This document shows positions 34,058-45,818 of a stretch of DNA of 64,000 nt, one piece after another. This stretch comes from Alcaligenaceae bacterium. GTDB taxonomy: Bacteria > Pseudomonadota > Gammaproteobacteria > Burkholderiales > Burkholderiaceae_B. A model generated the notes under the pieces. It did not search any database and was not told where the DNA came from. It saw only the letters and a program-made list of their open reading frames with translations. Position 1 is the first letter of the stretch. Each line of letters begins with the position of its first letter. The DNA lies in assembly GCA_013416435.1 (NCBI GenBank), contig JACCEN010000015.1:62001-126000 (forward strand), read 5' to 3'. The position numbers and the translations under genes were made by a program.

Positions 34058-35446
34058 TTAGTGAGCGTGAAACGTGACGCGGTCAGGGACTTGCTTGAAC
34101 GTGCCGATGCGGCTCCAGACAGGCATGAGGAAGAAGAATCCCAGGTAGATCACGGTGCCGATCTGGCTCATGAGGTTGAACGTTGGATTCGGCGCTTGCG
34201 TGCCCAGGTAACCCAACACCAGGAAGTTGACGATGAAAATGCCGTACAGGTACTTGTGCCAGGTCGGGCGGTAGCGGATCGACTTGACGGGGGAGTGATC
34301 CAGCCAGGGCAGGAAGAACAGGATCACCACGGAACCGCCCATGACGACCACGCCCCAGAACTTGGCGTCGATGACGCGCAGCAGGACGGCGACCAGGATC
34401 AGCACGACCGGCCATACGATGCGCCAGATGCCGCGCAGGTTGCCCTTCAGGAACAGGGCCGCGGCGGCGATGACGGCGCCCGCGATCATGATCCAGATGA
34501 AGTCGGCCGTGGTGGCGCGCAGCATGGAGTAGAACGGCGTGAAATACCAGACCGGTGCGATGTGCGGAGGCGTCTTCAGGGGATCGGCCGGGATGAAGTT
34601 GTTGTACTCCAGGAAGTAGCCGCCCATTTCGGGACCGAAGAAGATGATGGCCGCGAAGACGATCAGGAAGCCCGCCACGCCCACGATGTCATGCACCGAG
34701 TAGTAGGGATGGAAGGGAATGCCGTCCAGGGGGTGGCCGTTGCGGTCTTTCGGGCCTTGCTTGATTTCGACGCCGTCGGGGTTGTTGGAACCCACTTCGT
34801 GCAGCGCAATGATGTGCGCGACGACCAGGCCGATGAGCACCAGCGGCAGCGCAATGACGTGGAAGGCGAAGAAGCGGTTCAGCGTGGCGTCGGACACGAC
34901 GTAGTCGCCGCGGATCCAGATGGCCAGTTCAGGGCCGATGAAGGGAATGGCCGAGAACAGGTTCACGATGACCTGGGCGCCCCAGTAGGACATTTGACCC
35001 CAGGGCAGCAGGTAGCCCATGAAGGCTTCGCCCATGAGACAGAGGAAGATGGCGACGCCGAAGATCCAGACGAGCTCGCGCGGCTTGCGGTAGGAGCCGT
35101 AGAACAGGCCGCGCAGCATGTGCAGGTACACGACCACGAAGAACATGGATGCGCCGGTGGAGTGCATGTAGCGGATCAGCCAGCCCCATGGCACTTCGCG
35201 CATGATGTATTCGACGGACTCGAATGCCAGCTTTGCGTCGGGCTTGTAGTTCATGACCAGGAAAATGCCGGTCACGATCTGGATGACCAGTACCAGCATG
35301 GCCAGGGACCCAAAGAAATACCAGAAGTTGAAGTTCTTCGGGGCGTAGTATTCCGACATATGGTCTTTGAAGAGGGTAGTAAGCGGAAAGCGCTTATCTA
35401 TCCAGCCTAAAAGTCCTGTCGTTTCGACGGTTTTCTCGCCAGCCAT
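34058..35446 (-). CDS. petB: Ubiquinol-cytochrome c reductase, cytochrome b
   Basis: 462 residues with eight to nine membrane helices. The haem-ligand histidine pairs lie in the second and fourth helices (MHSTGASMFFVVVYLHMLRG and FFAFHVIALPLVLIGLVVAHIIALH). The quinol-oxidation motif PEWY-equivalent reads APVWYFTPFYSML. AGGAG lies 8 bases before the ATG. It is the central quinone-handling subunit of complex III, between petA and petC. Confidence 0.95.
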   Translation of the reverse strand: MAGEKTVETTGLLGWIDKRFPLTTLFKDHMSEYYAPKNFNFWYFFGSLAMLVLVIQIVTGIFLVMNYKPDAKLAFESVEYIMREVPWGWLIRYMHSTGASMFFVVVYLHMLRGLFYGSYRKPRELVWIFGVAIFLCLMGEAFMGYLLPWGQMSYWGAQVIVNLFSAIPFIGPELAIWIRGDYVVSDATLNRFFAFHVIALPLVLIGLVVAHIIALHEVGSNNPDGVEIKQGPKDRNGHPLDGIPFHPYYSVHDIVGVAGFLIVFAAIIFFGPEMGGYFLEYNNFIPADPLKTPPHIAPVWYFTPFYSMLRATTADFIWIMIAGAVIAAAALFLKGNLRGIWRIVWPVVLILVAVLLRVIDAKFWGVVVMGGSVVILFFLPWLDHSPVKSIRYRPTWHKYLYGIFIVNFLVLGYLGTQAPNPTFNLMSQIGTVIYLGFFFLMPVWSRIGTFKQVPDRVTFHAH

Positions 35447-35521
35447 GAAACGGCTCCTTTTTCTATCTTACGAGGCGTATTGTGGATTTGGTGCACGGGC
35501 GTTCAGCGGCGCCCTTCGGGA

Positions 35522-36166
35522 TCAGGCCTTGTTGTTCTCGTCGACGCCGATGATGATGCGGGTGCCGTCGGCCGAGTACGAATAAGGAGGGACCTCGAGG
35601 TTGTCGGGCGCCGGCTTGTTGCTGAACACACGGCCGGCAAGATCGAAGGTGGAGCCATGGCAGGGACAATTGAAGCCGCCTTGCCAGTTGGCGGGCAGGC
35701 CGGGCTGCGGGCCCGCGGCCAGCGCGGGTGTGGGCGAGCAGCCCAGGTGCGTGCAGATGCCGACGCAAACGAACAGGTCGGGCTTGCGCGAGCGGTATTC
35801 GTTCTTGGCGTATTCGGGGGTGTAGCCGGGGCGATCGGAATGGGGATCGGCAAGCTCGCCGTCCAGGCTGGGAAGTGTAGCGAGCTGCTGGGGCGTGCGG
35901 TGCATGATCCACACGGGCTTGCCACGCCATTCGACGGTGATCATCTGGCCGGCGGGGATGCCGGAGACATCGACCTCGACGGGAGCGCCGGCCGCGCGTG
36001 CCTTCTCGGAGGGCGCGAAGGAGCTGACAAACGGAACTGCCGTGGCCACGCCGGCGGCGCCGCCCACTGCACAGGCCGTAGCCACCCACATGCGGCGCGA
36101 AGGATCGGGTGGCAGGTTGGGGTCAACCGCAGCGTCGCCGTCGAGCTGTGTCGTAATCTGACTCAT
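35522..36166 (-). CDS. petA: Ubiquinol-cytochrome c reductase, Rieske iron-sulfur subunit
   Basis: 214 residues from the ATG at 36164-36166, which has AAGGA 7 bases upstream (an ATG at 36184 is in frame but worse placed). Twin-arginine-type N-terminal anchor (SRRMWVATACAVGGAAGVATAVPFV) and the Rieske cluster motifs CTHLGC and CPCHGS. The protein shuttles electrons from ubiquinol to cytochrome c1. The TatABC system that would export it is encoded about 3 kb away. Confidence 0.95.
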   Translation of the reverse strand: MSQITTQLDGDAAVDPNLPPDPSRRMWVATACAVGGAAGVATAVPFVSSFAPSEKARAAGAPVEVDVSGIPAGQMITVEWRGKPVWIMHRTPQQLATLPSLDGELADPHSDRPGYTPEYAKNEYRSRKPDLFVCVGICTHLGCSPTPALAAGPQPGLPANWQGGFNCPCHGSTFDLAGRVFSNKPAPDNLEVPPYSYSADGTRIIIGVDENNKA

Positions 36167-36291
36167 TCTAGTATCCTTATTCATGCCTCGCGTGGGGGCA
36201 TACCATTCACTGATTTTGGCTGTGTACTATCTTATCAACCGCGTATTATAGCGTTTGCCCGCAATAGGGTGTAACACGAAAGGAAGGCAAT

Positions 36292-36750
36292 ATGAGCAAA
36301 GCACGGGGTTTCCTGCAAGAGTTTCAAGAGTTCGCCGTCCGGGGCAACATGATCGATCTGGCCGTCGGTGTCATTATCGGGGCCGCTTTCGGGAAGATCA
36401 TCGACTCCCTGGTGAAAGACATCATCATGCCCATCATTTCCTTCATCGTGGGCGGTGAAGTCGATTTCACCAATCAGTTCTGGGTCCTGAGGACGCCCGA
36501 GGGCTATTCCGGGCCGGAAACCTACGACGCCCTGACCAAGGCCGGCGCGGTCGTGTTGTCGTGGGGTAATTTCCTGACGATATTCATCAACTTCATCCTG
36601 CTCGCCTTCGTGGTGTTCTGCCTGGTGAAGGCCGTGAACAAGGCGCGCGACCGGGTCTTCCACCGCGAGGCCGCAGAACCCGCGGCGCCCGCGCCTCCAC
36701 CTGAAGACGTGGCGCTGCTGCGTGAAATCCGCGATCTGCTGAAGAAGTGA
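36292..36750 (+). CDS. mscL: Large-conductance mechanosensitive channel
   Basis: 152 residues. Amphipathic N-terminus ([45 protein letters not shown]) is the MscL hallmark, then TM1, a periplasmic loop, TM2 (about 85-110) and a cytoplasmic helix ([15 protein letters not shown]). Releases solutes on osmotic downshock. Strong AAGGAAGG Shine-Dalgarno. Divergent from petABC. Confidence 0.95.
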   Translation: MSKARGFLQEFQEFAVRGNMIDLAVGVIIGAAFGKIIDSLVKDIIMPIISFIVGGEVDFTNQFWVLRTPEGYSGPETYDALTKAGAVVLSWGNFLTIFINFILLAFVVFCLVKAVNKARDRVFHREAAEPAAPAPPPEDVALLREIRDLLKK

Positions 36751-36790
36751 TCCGGAGCGGGTGGCGCCTGTCTTGTTGCGTTAACAAGTC

Positions 36791-37567
36791 CTAGATCGGG
36801 TTGTCGATATCCAGGAAGTCCACCCGCAGCCCGAACCGTTCCGCGATGGCGTTGCCCAACGCCTGCACGCCGTATCGTTCGGTTGCATGGTGGCCGGCAG
36901 CAATGAACGCCGTGCCGGTTTCCCGGGCCAGGTGATAAACCGGCTCTGAGGCCTCGCCCGTTATGTAGACGTCGGCGCCGGCGTCGATGGCCGCTTCCAT
37001 CATGCCTTGGGCGCCGCCGGTGCACCATGCGATACGTTCGACTTTCTGTTGTGGATTTCCCACAACCAGCGGCCGGCGTTGTAAGGCATTGCAAATAATA
37101 TTACCGAGATCGTCAAGGCTGCGGGCACGGCGGGAACGGCCCAGCCAGACCAGGTCGTTGCGCCCGCACAGCACCGGCCGGCCCTCGGAGTCAAGCTCGG
37201 GCTCCAGGTCGAGCACCCGCGCCAGTTGTGCGTTGTTTCCCAGTGTCGGATGGGCATCCAGCGGAAGGTGATAGCCAAAGAGATTCAGATCGTGCGCCAG
37301 GGCCAGCGCCAGGCGCTTGCGCTTCGGCCCGCGCACGCGGGGGCTCTCGTTTTGCCAGAACCAGCCATGATGCACCAGTACGGCGTCGGCTTTTTTCTCG
37401 ATCGCCGCTTCCAGCAGTGCCTGCGATGCCGTGACACCGGTGATAATGTGTCCGATACTGGCTTTGCCCTCTACCTGCAGTCCGTTCGGACAGTAGTCCT
37501 TGAAGCGCGCCACTTGCAAGGTGGCATCGAGCCAGTCGGCGAGTTGTTGGGTGGAAACCTGATTCAT
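36791..37567 (-). CDS. Nif3-like dinuclear metal centre protein (GTP cyclohydrolase I type 2 family)
   Basis: 258 residues. Conserved NGLQVEG near residue 27, metal histidine in VLVHHGWFW, DAHPTLGNN, ITGEASEPVYH and the C-terminal HHATERYG. These hexameric proteins carry a dimetal site; the biochemical function is disputed. Convergent with mscL (a weak stem lies in the 40-base gap) and divergent from the DegS-like gene. Confidence 0.92.
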   Translation of the reverse strand: MNQVSTQQLADWLDATLQVARFKDYCPNGLQVEGKASIGHIITGVTASQALLEAAIEKKADAVLVHHGWFWQNESPRVRGPKRKRLALALAHDLNLFGYHLPLDAHPTLGNNAQLARVLDLEPELDSEGRPVLCGRNDLVWLGRSRRARSLDDLGNIICNALQRRPLVVGNPQQKVERIAWCTGGAQGMMEAAIDAGADVYITGEASEPVYHLARETGTAFIAAGHHATERYGVQALGNAIAERFGLRVDFLDIDNPI

Positions 37568-37597
37568 TGAGTTGCCTTTTCCTTATAGCAAAAGCTT

Positions 37598-38731
<1,134 letters not shown>

Positions 38732-38732
38732 T

Positions 38733-38868
38733 GGGGTCAGACCCCGTACGGGGTCTGACCCCCTGCGGTTGCGGGCGTGGGCTTTGAGGGGTCGGACCCC
38801 ATTTGGGGTCCGACCCCAGTCGAGGGTGGGTGTTTTGAGGGGTCAGACCCCGTACGGGGTCTGACCCC
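38733..38868. repeat. Three palindromic repeats (38733-38762, 38788-38817, 38839-38868)
   Basis: A/T type (centre GTAC), G/C type (centre ATTT) and A/T type (centre GTAC) in order. The cluster spans the convergent gap between the degS stop (1 base away) and the tatC stop (13 bases away). The alternation of arm types rules out simple tandem copying of neighbours. Confidence 0.93.
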
Positions 38869-38881
38869 AGCCTCAGCCCGG

Positions 38882-39652
38882 TCAGCCGTTATCCGACTCG
38901 GACTCCAGCTCGTCCGCCGACGATTCCTTCACCTTCAGCATGCCCGCGACGATGACCCCGACTTCATAAAGCAGGCACAAGGGCACCGCCAGCATGAACT
39001 GGCTGACGACGTCGGGTGGCGTGACGACCGCGGCGATGACGAAGGCGCCCACAATGACGTAGCCGCGGGCGCTGCGCAGCTTCTCGACCGTGACCATGCC
39101 GCTCTTCACCAGCAGGATCACGGCGATGGGGACTTCGAATGTCACCCCGAATGCCACGAACATCGTGATCACGAAACTGACATAGGCCTCGATGTCCGGC
39201 GCGGGCGTGATGGATTCCGGGGCGAAGCCGGCGATGAACTGGAAGACCGTGCGGAAGACCACGAAATAGCAGAACGCCATGCCGAGCAGGAACAACAGCG
39301 TGCTGGAGGCAATGAGCGGCAGCGCCAGGCGTTGTTCGTGCCGGTACAGGCCGGGCGCAACGAAGGCCCAGGCCTGGTACAGGACCACCGGCAGCGCCAG
39401 GACGAAGGACGCCAGCAGCGTCACTTTGACCGGCACCATGAACGGCGTGATCACGCCCGTGGCGATCATGCGTGTGCCTTCGGGCAGGGATGCCAGCATG
39501 GGCTGGGCCAGCACATCGTAGATGGCGGACGGCCCGGGATAGATGAACAGCACGACGAATACGGCCAGTACGGCGCCGACGGCGCGCAGCAGGCGCGAGC
39601 GCAGCTCGACCAGATGCGAAATGAAGGTCTCTTGGGAAGCTTCTTGTGTCAC
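38882..39652 (-). CDS. tatC: Sec-independent protein translocase TatC
   Basis: 256 residues, six helices. N-terminal FISHLVELRSRLLRA is the TatC signature that contacts twin-arginine signals, and the conserved glutamate-containing loop near FEVPIAV is present. Start overlaps the tatB stop by 4 bases. Core of the receptor complex for folded, twin-arginine substrates such as the Rieske protein. Confidence 0.95.
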   Translation of the reverse strand: MTQEASQETFISHLVELRSRLLRAVGAVLAVFVVLFIYPGPSAIYDVLAQPMLASLPEGTRMIATGVITPFMVPVKVTLLASFVLALPVVLYQAWAFVAPGLYRHEQRLALPLIASSTLLFLLGMAFCYFVVFRTVFQFIAGFAPESITPAPDIEAYVSFVITMFVAFGVTFEVPIAVILLVKSGMVTVEKLRSARGYVIVGAFVIAAVVTPPDVVSQFMLAVPLCLLYEVGVIVAGMLKVKESSADELESESDNG

Positions 39653-40158
39653 GTGGGCGTCCCCGGTTTTTCTTTGTTGTCCGCCCGTGCCGTGCCGGAC
39701 GGTTCGATGTCGGCCCCGGCGCTGGGTGCGGCCGCGGCGTCGCCGGCGGGGATGGGCGTTGGCGTGGCGGCCGGCTTGGCGGGCTCGATGGCCGGCGCCG
39801 TGGTCGTTTCGGGACCGTTTACTTCCGCCCGGGCGGAGTCGACCAGCGATTCGACCGAAGCGGATGCCTCTTTCAGGGCTTGCTCGGCTTCGGAAAGCGG
39901 TTGCCGCAAGCTGTCGGAGGCCTCTTGCATGGACGACTTGACCGATTTGGCCGCTTCTTCCATTTGACCCTTCAGGTTGTTGAGCTCATCCAGGTCCATT
40001 TCGCGTTGGATGTCGGACTTGACGTCGCTGACGTAGCGCTGCGCACGGCCGACCAGGTGGCCGATGGTCCGGGCCACCTTGGGCAGGCGTTCGGGTCCGA
40101 TGACGATCAGCGCAATCACGCCGATCAGCATAAGTTCACTAAAGCTGACGTCAAACAT
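39649..40158 (-). CDS. tatB: Sec-independent protein translocase TatB
   Basis: 169 residues. N-terminal membrane helix with FDVSFSELMLIGVIALIVIGPERLPKVAR, the TatB signature, followed by a long amphipathic helix (about 25-100) and a proline/alanine-rich tail. Forms the receptor with TatC. Between tatA and tatC. Confidence 0.95.
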   Translation of the reverse strand: MFDVSFSELMLIGVIALIVIGPERLPKVARTIGHLVGRAQRYVSDVKSDIQREMDLDELNNLKGQMEEAAKSVKSSMQEASDSLRQPLSEAEQALKEASASVESLVDSARAEVNGPETTTAPAIEPAKPAATPTPIPAGDAAAAPSAGADIEPSGTARADNKEKPGTPT

Positions 40159-40221
40159 GGATAAGGAATTCGCTTGAAAGAAAAGGGTTAACGGAGCTTG
40201 GAGCGGCCATCAGCCCTGTTT

Positions 40222-40455
40222 TCAGGCGTCCTTCTTTTCCTTGGCCTGGACGTCGATGGTGTCGTCGCTTTGCACGCGCTGCGTCACGGAAGCGGGCGCA
40301 TCCTTTTCTTCGTTGTTGGCGTCCTTCATGCCCTTCTTGAAGCCTTTTACGGCGCCGCCCAGGTCTTCACCGATATTGCGGATTTTCTTGGTGCCGAAAA
40401 CCAGCGCCACGATCACCAGGACGATAAGCCAATGCCAAATGCTGAAACTACCCAT
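40222..40455 (-). CDS. tatA: Sec-independent protein translocase TatA
   Basis: 77 residues. [43 protein letters not shown] is textbook TatA: membrane helix, FGTKK hinge and amphipathic helix. Polymerises to form the export pore. First of tatABC, 12 bases after the HIT gene on the same strand. Confidence 0.96.
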   Translation of the reverse strand: MGSFSIWHWLIVLVIVALVFGTKKIRNIGEDLGGAVKGFKKGMKDANNEEKDAPASVTQRVQSDDTIDVQAKEKKDA

Positions 40456-40467
40456 GATAAGTCTCCG

Positions 40468-40836
40468 TTAAGCAGCAGGTGCTGCGCGTTTGTTCCATGG
40501 ACGTGGGCCGCCCAGGATGTGCATGTGCAGGTGGGCGACTTCCTGCCCACCTTCTGTTCCGTTGTTGAACACGACCCTGAACCCGCCGTCGGGACCGGGC
40601 GTGCAGCCGTTTTCCTGTGCCAGCGCGGGCGCCAGCGTAATCATTCTACCCAGCCAGTGCGCGTCGCCTTCCTGGACATCCTGCAGCGAAACGACGTGGC
40701 GTTTGGGAATAAGCAGCAAGTGTACGGGAGCGGCGGGGTTTATGTCGTGAAAGGCGAAGAAATCGTCGTCCTCGTAGACCTTGCGGGAAGGGATTTCGCC
40801 TTTGGCAATCTTGCAGAAAATGCAGTTGTCGCTCAT
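40468..40836 (-). CDS. HIT-family nucleotide hydrolase (HINT type)
   Basis: 122 residues. CIFCKIAKGEIPS N-terminus and the histidine triad HLHMHILGG near residue 102-110 place it in the HINT branch (purine nucleoside phosphoramidase). The family position between hisE and tatA is known in many Burkholderiales. Same strand as both. Confidence 0.93.
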   Translation of the reverse strand: MSDNCIFCKIAKGEIPSRKVYEDDDFFAFHDINPAAPVHLLLIPKRHVVSLQDVQEGDAHWLGRMITLAPALAQENGCTPGPDGGFRVVFNNGTEGGQEVAHLHMHILGGPRPWNKRAAPAA

Positions 40837-40853
40837 GTTCTGTACTCGGCTCG

Positions 40854-41198
40854 TTACGTTTGGGGCCGACCGGCCTTTTCGGCCAGTCCGGAAATGCCTT
40901 CGCGGCGTTCAAGTTCCTGCAGGACCTGTTCGGGGCGCAGGCCGTAGTAGGCCAGCGCAACCAGGCTGTGGAACCAGAGGTCGGCCGTTTCGGCCACGAT
41001 GCGCTCGGGCGCGTTGTCTTTGGCTGCCATGACCAGCTCGGTGGCCTCTTCGCCTATCTTCTTCAGAAAGGCGTCGGGGCCGCGCGCCAGCAGTTTGGCG
41101 GTATAGGAACCGGCCGGATCGCCGCCATTTGCCGGCAGGCGCGATTCGAGGGTGTCGGCCAGCCGGGCCAGAAGTGTTGCGGTATCGGCTTGTGTCAT
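40854..41198 (-). CDS. hisE: Phosphoribosyl-ATP pyrophosphatase
   Basis: 114 residues from the ATG overlapping the hisI stop by 4 bases. [30 protein letters not shown] carries the acidic EExxE metal-binding motif of the MazG-like HisE fold. Second step of histidine synthesis. HisE and HisI are separate proteins here. Confidence 0.94.
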   Translation of the reverse strand: MTQADTATLLARLADTLESRLPANGGDPAGSYTAKLLARGPDAFLKKIGEEATELVMAAKDNAPERIVAETADLWFHSLVALAYYGLRPEQVLQELERREGISGLAEKAGRPQT

Positions 41199-41592
41199 TG
41201 GTAGATCTGCTTCGGGTCTTTGAGCACCGGATCCGTTACGGTCCAGGTGGCGTCGTCGTCGACGCCGTCCAGGCGCCGGAAGAAACAGCTCTTGCGGCCC
41301 GTATGGCAAGCGACGTCGCCTTCCTGGCGTACTTTCAGGAGAATGACGTCGCCGTCGCAATCCAGCCGGATCTCGTGGACGATCTGGATGTGCCCGGATT
41401 CTTCGCCCTTGCGCCACAGCCGCCGGCGCGAACGCGACCAGTACACGCCGCGGCCGGTGGCCACGGTTTCCTGCAGGGCCTCGGCATTCATCCACGCCAC
41501 CATGAGTATCGCGCCCGTTTTTTCATCTTGCGCAATGGCGGGCAACAGCCCGTTCTCGTCGAAGGTGATGGCGTCGAGCCAAAGGGGTGCCG

Positions 41593-41596
<4 letters not shown>
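41195..41596 (-). CDS. hisI: Phosphoribosyl-AMP cyclohydrolase
   Basis: 133 residues. [25 protein letters not shown] and the zinc cysteines (CDGD region, [10 protein letters not shown]) match HisI. Opens the purine ring of PR-AMP, third step. Overlaps hisF by 4 bases on one side and hisE by 4 on the other. Confidence 0.94.
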
Positions 41597-42398
<802 letters not shown>

Positions 42399-42402
<4 letters not shown>

Positions 42403-43142
42403 GTCGCTCCAAGTTCGTCCGCCATATCCTGGGCGGCGGCGAAATCCAGGGTGCCTTCGTAGAGGCTGCGGCCCAGGATGGCGCCTTCGACGCCTTCGCT
42501 TTCGACGGCGCAGAGGGCCTCGATGTCTTTCAGGTCGGTGACGCCGCCGGAGGCGATGATGGGAATGTTGACGTGCTGCGCAAGCTTGACCGTGGCTTCG
42601 ATATTGACGCCGGACAGCATGCCGTCGCGGCCGATGTCGGTGTAGACGATGGCCTCGCAGCCGTAGTCTTCGAACTTGCGGGCAAGGTCGAAGACGTCGT
42701 GGCGCGTGAGTTTGCTCCAGCCGTCGGTGGCTACCTTGCCGTCGCGGGCATCGAGGCCCACGATGATGTTGCCCGGAAAGGCGCTGCAGGCATCGCGCAG
42801 GAAGCCTGGATCCTTGACGGCGGCGGTTCCGATGATGACATAGCTGATGCCGGCGTCGAGATAGCGTTCGATGGTGTCGAGATCGCGGATGCCACCGCCG
42901 ATTTGCACGGGGATGTCGTCGGCGACGGCGGTGATGATGGACTTGATGGCCGCTTCGTTCTTGGGCTTGCCGGCGACCGCGCCGTTGAGGTCGACGAGGT
43001 GCAGGCGCCGGGCGCCCTGGTCCAGCCACTGCGTGGCCATGGCGGCCGGGTCATCGGAAAAAACAGTTGCGTCGTCCAGATCGCCCTGGCGCAATCGCAC
43101 GCAACGCCCGTCTTTGAGATCGATGGCGGGTATGAGTAGCAT
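42399..43142 (-). CDS. hisA: ProFAR isomerase
   Basis: 247 residues from the ATG at 43140-43142 ([21 protein letters not shown]). Beta/alpha barrel; catalytic D8 and the second aspartate in YTDIGRDGM; phosphate sites VGGGIRD-like (IGGGIRD) and ASGGV. Fourth step. A longer frame upstream is a shadow of hisH. Confidence 0.95.
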
Positions 43143-43146
43143 GATG

Positions 43147-43806
43147 TTATGGATTCCAATCAACGAAATTCCGATAGAGCCGCAAGCCGTGGCCGGCGCT
43201 TTTCTCGGGATGGAACTGTACTGCGAAAATGTTAGCCGCTGCCACTGCGCAGGTAAAGCGCATGCCGTAGTGGCTTTCCCCAACAGTGATTGCCGGGTCG
43301 TCGGGCTGCGCGTAGTAGCTGTGCACGAAATAGAAATGGGTGCCGTCGGGAATGCCCGCCCATAACGGATGGGACCGTGTCTGGCTCACTCGGTTCCAGC
43401 CCATGTGGGGAATCTTCAGCAGTTCCCCACCCGTGGCGTCGGTGTCCGAGCCATATTGCGGGCCCGCGAAGCGTTTCACGCGTCCGGGGAAAATGTCCAG
43501 GCAGCGCACATTGCCTTCCTCGCTTTCCGAGAACAGCATTTGTTCGCCGACGCAGACCCCCAGCAGGGGCTTGGCGCGGGCCGCGCGCAGGACGGCATCG
43601 CGCAGCCCGGACCGGTCCAGCGTGCGCATGCAGTCGGGCATGGCGCCCTGGCCCGGAAACACCACGCGGTCGGCGCGGTCGATGCCTTGGGGCGTGTTGC
43701 AGATGCTGATGTCCGCATCCGGCGCGGCGGCCCGCAAGGCGCGCGCGACCGAATGGAAGTTGCCCATGCCGTAGTCAACGATGGCGATATTGTTCACGGT
43801 GTTCAT
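43147..43806 (-). CDS. hisH: Imidazole glycerol phosphate synthase, glutamine amidotransferase subunit
   Basis: 219 residues from the ATG at 43804-43806. Nucleophile C85 in GVCVGEQ (the usual family form is GICLGMQ, a tolerated change), with the catalytic His and Glu in [17 protein letters not shown] near the start is typical. Supplies ammonia to HisF. Confidence 0.95.
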   Translation of the reverse strand: MNTVNNIAIVDYGMGNFHSVARALRAAAPDADISICNTPQGIDRADRVVFPGQGAMPDCMRTLDRSGLRDAVLRAARAKPLLGVCVGEQMLFSESEEGNVRCLDIFPGRVKRFAGPQYGSDTDATGGELLKIPHMGWNRVSQTRSHPLWAGIPDGTHFYFVHSYYAQPDDPAITVGESHYGMRFTCAVAAANIFAVQFHPEKSAGHGLRLYRNFVDWNP

Positions 43807-43850
43807 CCGTTGGGGATGGAGAAGGATTCTGGCGCCGGCGGGTTTGTATC

Positions 43851-44438
43851 CTAGAGCACGCCCTTGGTCGAAGGCACCACGCCCGCATTCCGCGGATCGG
43901 CTTCGGTCGCCATGCGCAACGCGCGGCCGAAGGCCTTGAATACGGTCTCGCACTGATGGTGCGAGTTTTCGCCGCGCAGGTTGTCGATGTGCAGGGTGAC
44001 CAGGGCGTGATTGACGAAGCCCTGGAAGAATTCGCGCGCCAGGTCGACGTCGAATCGCCCGATGTGGGAACGCGTGAACGGAATGTGATAGTACAGCCCG
44101 GGCCGCCCGGAAAAGTCGATGACCACGCGCGACAGGGCTTCGTCCAGCGGCACATAGGAATGCCCGTAGCGGCGCAGGCCCGCCTTGTCGCCGACGGCCG
44201 CGGCAAAGGCCTGGCCCAGCGTGATGCCGACGTCTTCCACGGTGTGGTGGTCGTCGATGTGCGTATCGCCTTCGCAATGGATGTCCAGGTCGATCAGGCC
44301 ATGGCGGGCGATCTGGTCCAGCATGTGGTCCAGGAAGGGCACGCCCGTGTTGATGGTCTGGCGGCCGGTGCCGTCCAGGTTGATCGAAACGCGCACGCGC
44401 GTTTCGTTGGTGTTTCGGGTGATGTCTGCGGTACGCAT
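43851..44438 (-). CDS. hisB: Imidazoleglycerol-phosphate dehydratase
   Basis: 195 residues, the monofunctional form without the N-terminal phosphatase of enterics. Metal motifs [21 protein letters not shown] and [15 protein letters not shown] are both complete. The start follows the hisD stop by only 5 bases, leaving no room for hisC between them. Confidence 0.95.
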   Translation of the reverse strand: MRTADITRNTNETRVRVSINLDGTGRQTINTGVPFLDHMLDQIARHGLIDLDIHCEGDTHIDDHHTVEDVGITLGQAFAAAVGDKAGLRRYGHSYVPLDEALSRVVIDFSGRPGLYYHIPFTRSHIGRFDVDLAREFFQGFVNHALVTLHIDNLRGENSHHQCETVFKAFGRALRMATEADPRNAGVVPSTKGVL

Positions 44439-44443
44439 GGTAT

Positions 44444-45760
44444 TCAGGAATTCGATGCTGTGTTGTTCAGGCGGTATTCGGCGCTGGCGGCGTGGGCCTG
44501 GAGGCCTTCGCCATAGGCCAGTTTGGCGGCGACCCGCCCCAGGACCTGTGCGCCGTTCTCGGAAACGTGGATGAGGCTGGAGCGCTTCTGGAAATCATAC
44601 ACGCCCAGGGGAGACGAAAAGCGGGCGGTGCGCGAGGTGGGCAAAACGTGGTTTGGCCCGGCGCAGTAGTCGCCCAGGGATTCGGAGCTGTAGCGCCCCA
44701 GGAAGATGGCGCCGGCGTGGCGGATCTTGTCGGCCCAGCGTTCGGGTTGCTCGGTGGAGATCTCGAGGTGTTCGGGCGCGATGTGATTGGCGATGTCGCA
44801 GGCTTCGTCCAGGTCTCGCACCAGGATCAGGGCGCCGCGCCCGCCCAGGCTGGCGCGGATGATGTCGGCGCGCGGCATGGTCGGCAGGAGACGGTCGATG
44901 GCCGCCTGGACCTCGTCCAGGTATTCTGCGCTGGGGCACAGCAAAATGGCCTGGGCCAGTTCGTCGTGTTCGGCCTGCGAGAAGAGATCCATGGCGATCC
45001 AGTCGGCCGGCGTGGTGCCGTCGCAGATGATGAGGATTTCGCTGGGGCCTGCGATCATGTCTATGCCCACGGTGCCGAACACGCGGCGCTTGGCCGCCGC
45101 CACATAGGCGTTGCCCGGCCCGACGATCTTGTCTACGGCGGCGATGCTTTGCGTGCCGTAGGCCAATGCGCCCACGGCTTGCGCGCCGCCTATGCCCCAG
45201 ACCCTGTCCACGCCGCCGATGGCGGCGGCTGCGAGCACGATGGGGTTGCGCACGCCATCGGGCGTGGGCGTGACCATGACGACTTCCGGCACGCCGGCGA
45301 CTTTCGCGGGGACGGCGTTCATGAGCACGGAAGACGGATAGGCCGCCTTGCCGCCGGGCACGTACAGGCCCACGCGATCGAGCGGGGTGATCTTCTGGCC
45401 GAGCACCGTGCCGTCGGGTTCGGTGTAGGTCCAGGTCTGGCTGCGCTGGTGTTCGTGGTAGCGGCGCACGCGTTCGGCGGCGGTTTCGAGGGCCTCGCGC
45501 TGGTCGCGCGGCAGGGCGTCGAGCGCGGCCAGCCATTCACGCCTGTCGATCTCCAGCTCCGGCAGGCTGCCGGCCGCCACGCGATCGTAGCGTTGCGTGT
45601 AGTCCAGCACGGCGGCGTCGCCGCGTTGCTGCACGTCGTGCAGGATCGCTGCCGTGGCGCGTTCGATGGATTCGTCCTGAGAGGCGTCGAAGGCCAGCAG
45701 CGTGCGCAGGCTGGACCGGAAGTCGTCGGATTGGGTACTCAGGCGCTTGATCGAAGGCAT
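44444..45760 (-). CDS. hisD: Histidinol dehydrogenase
   Basis: 438 residues. Zinc and catalytic segments are typical: [49 protein letters not shown] and [14 protein letters not shown]. Last two steps of histidine synthesis. Between hisG (58-base gap) and hisB. Confidence 0.95.
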   Translation of the reverse strand: MPSIKRLSTQSDDFRSSLRTLLAFDASQDESIERATAAILHDVQQRGDAAVLDYTQRYDRVAAGSLPELEIDRREWLAALDALPRDQREALETAAERVRRYHEHQRSQTWTYTEPDGTVLGQKITPLDRVGLYVPGGKAAYPSSVLMNAVPAKVAGVPEVVMVTPTPDGVRNPIVLAAAAIGGVDRVWGIGGAQAVGALAYGTQSIAAVDKIVGPGNAYVAAAKRRVFGTVGIDMIAGPSEILIICDGTTPADWIAMDLFSQAEHDELAQAILLCPSAEYLDEVQAAIDRLLPTMPRADIIRASLGGRGALILVRDLDEACDIANHIAPEHLEISTEQPERWADKIRHAGAIFLGRYSSESLGDYCAGPNHVLPTSRTARFSSPLGVYDFQKRSSLIHVSENGAQVLGRVAAKLAYGEGLQAHAASAEYRLNNTASNS

Positions 45761-45818
45761 GATGCGGAAAAAGAAAAAAACGTTTTATAACAATGCAGTG
45801 TACCGTAAGCTGCGGGTT

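Noticed and set aside
36769-36785. Terminator between mscL and the Nif3-like gene
   Set aside because: Only a 6-base stem (CTTGTT/AACAAG) without a T run; too weak to list.
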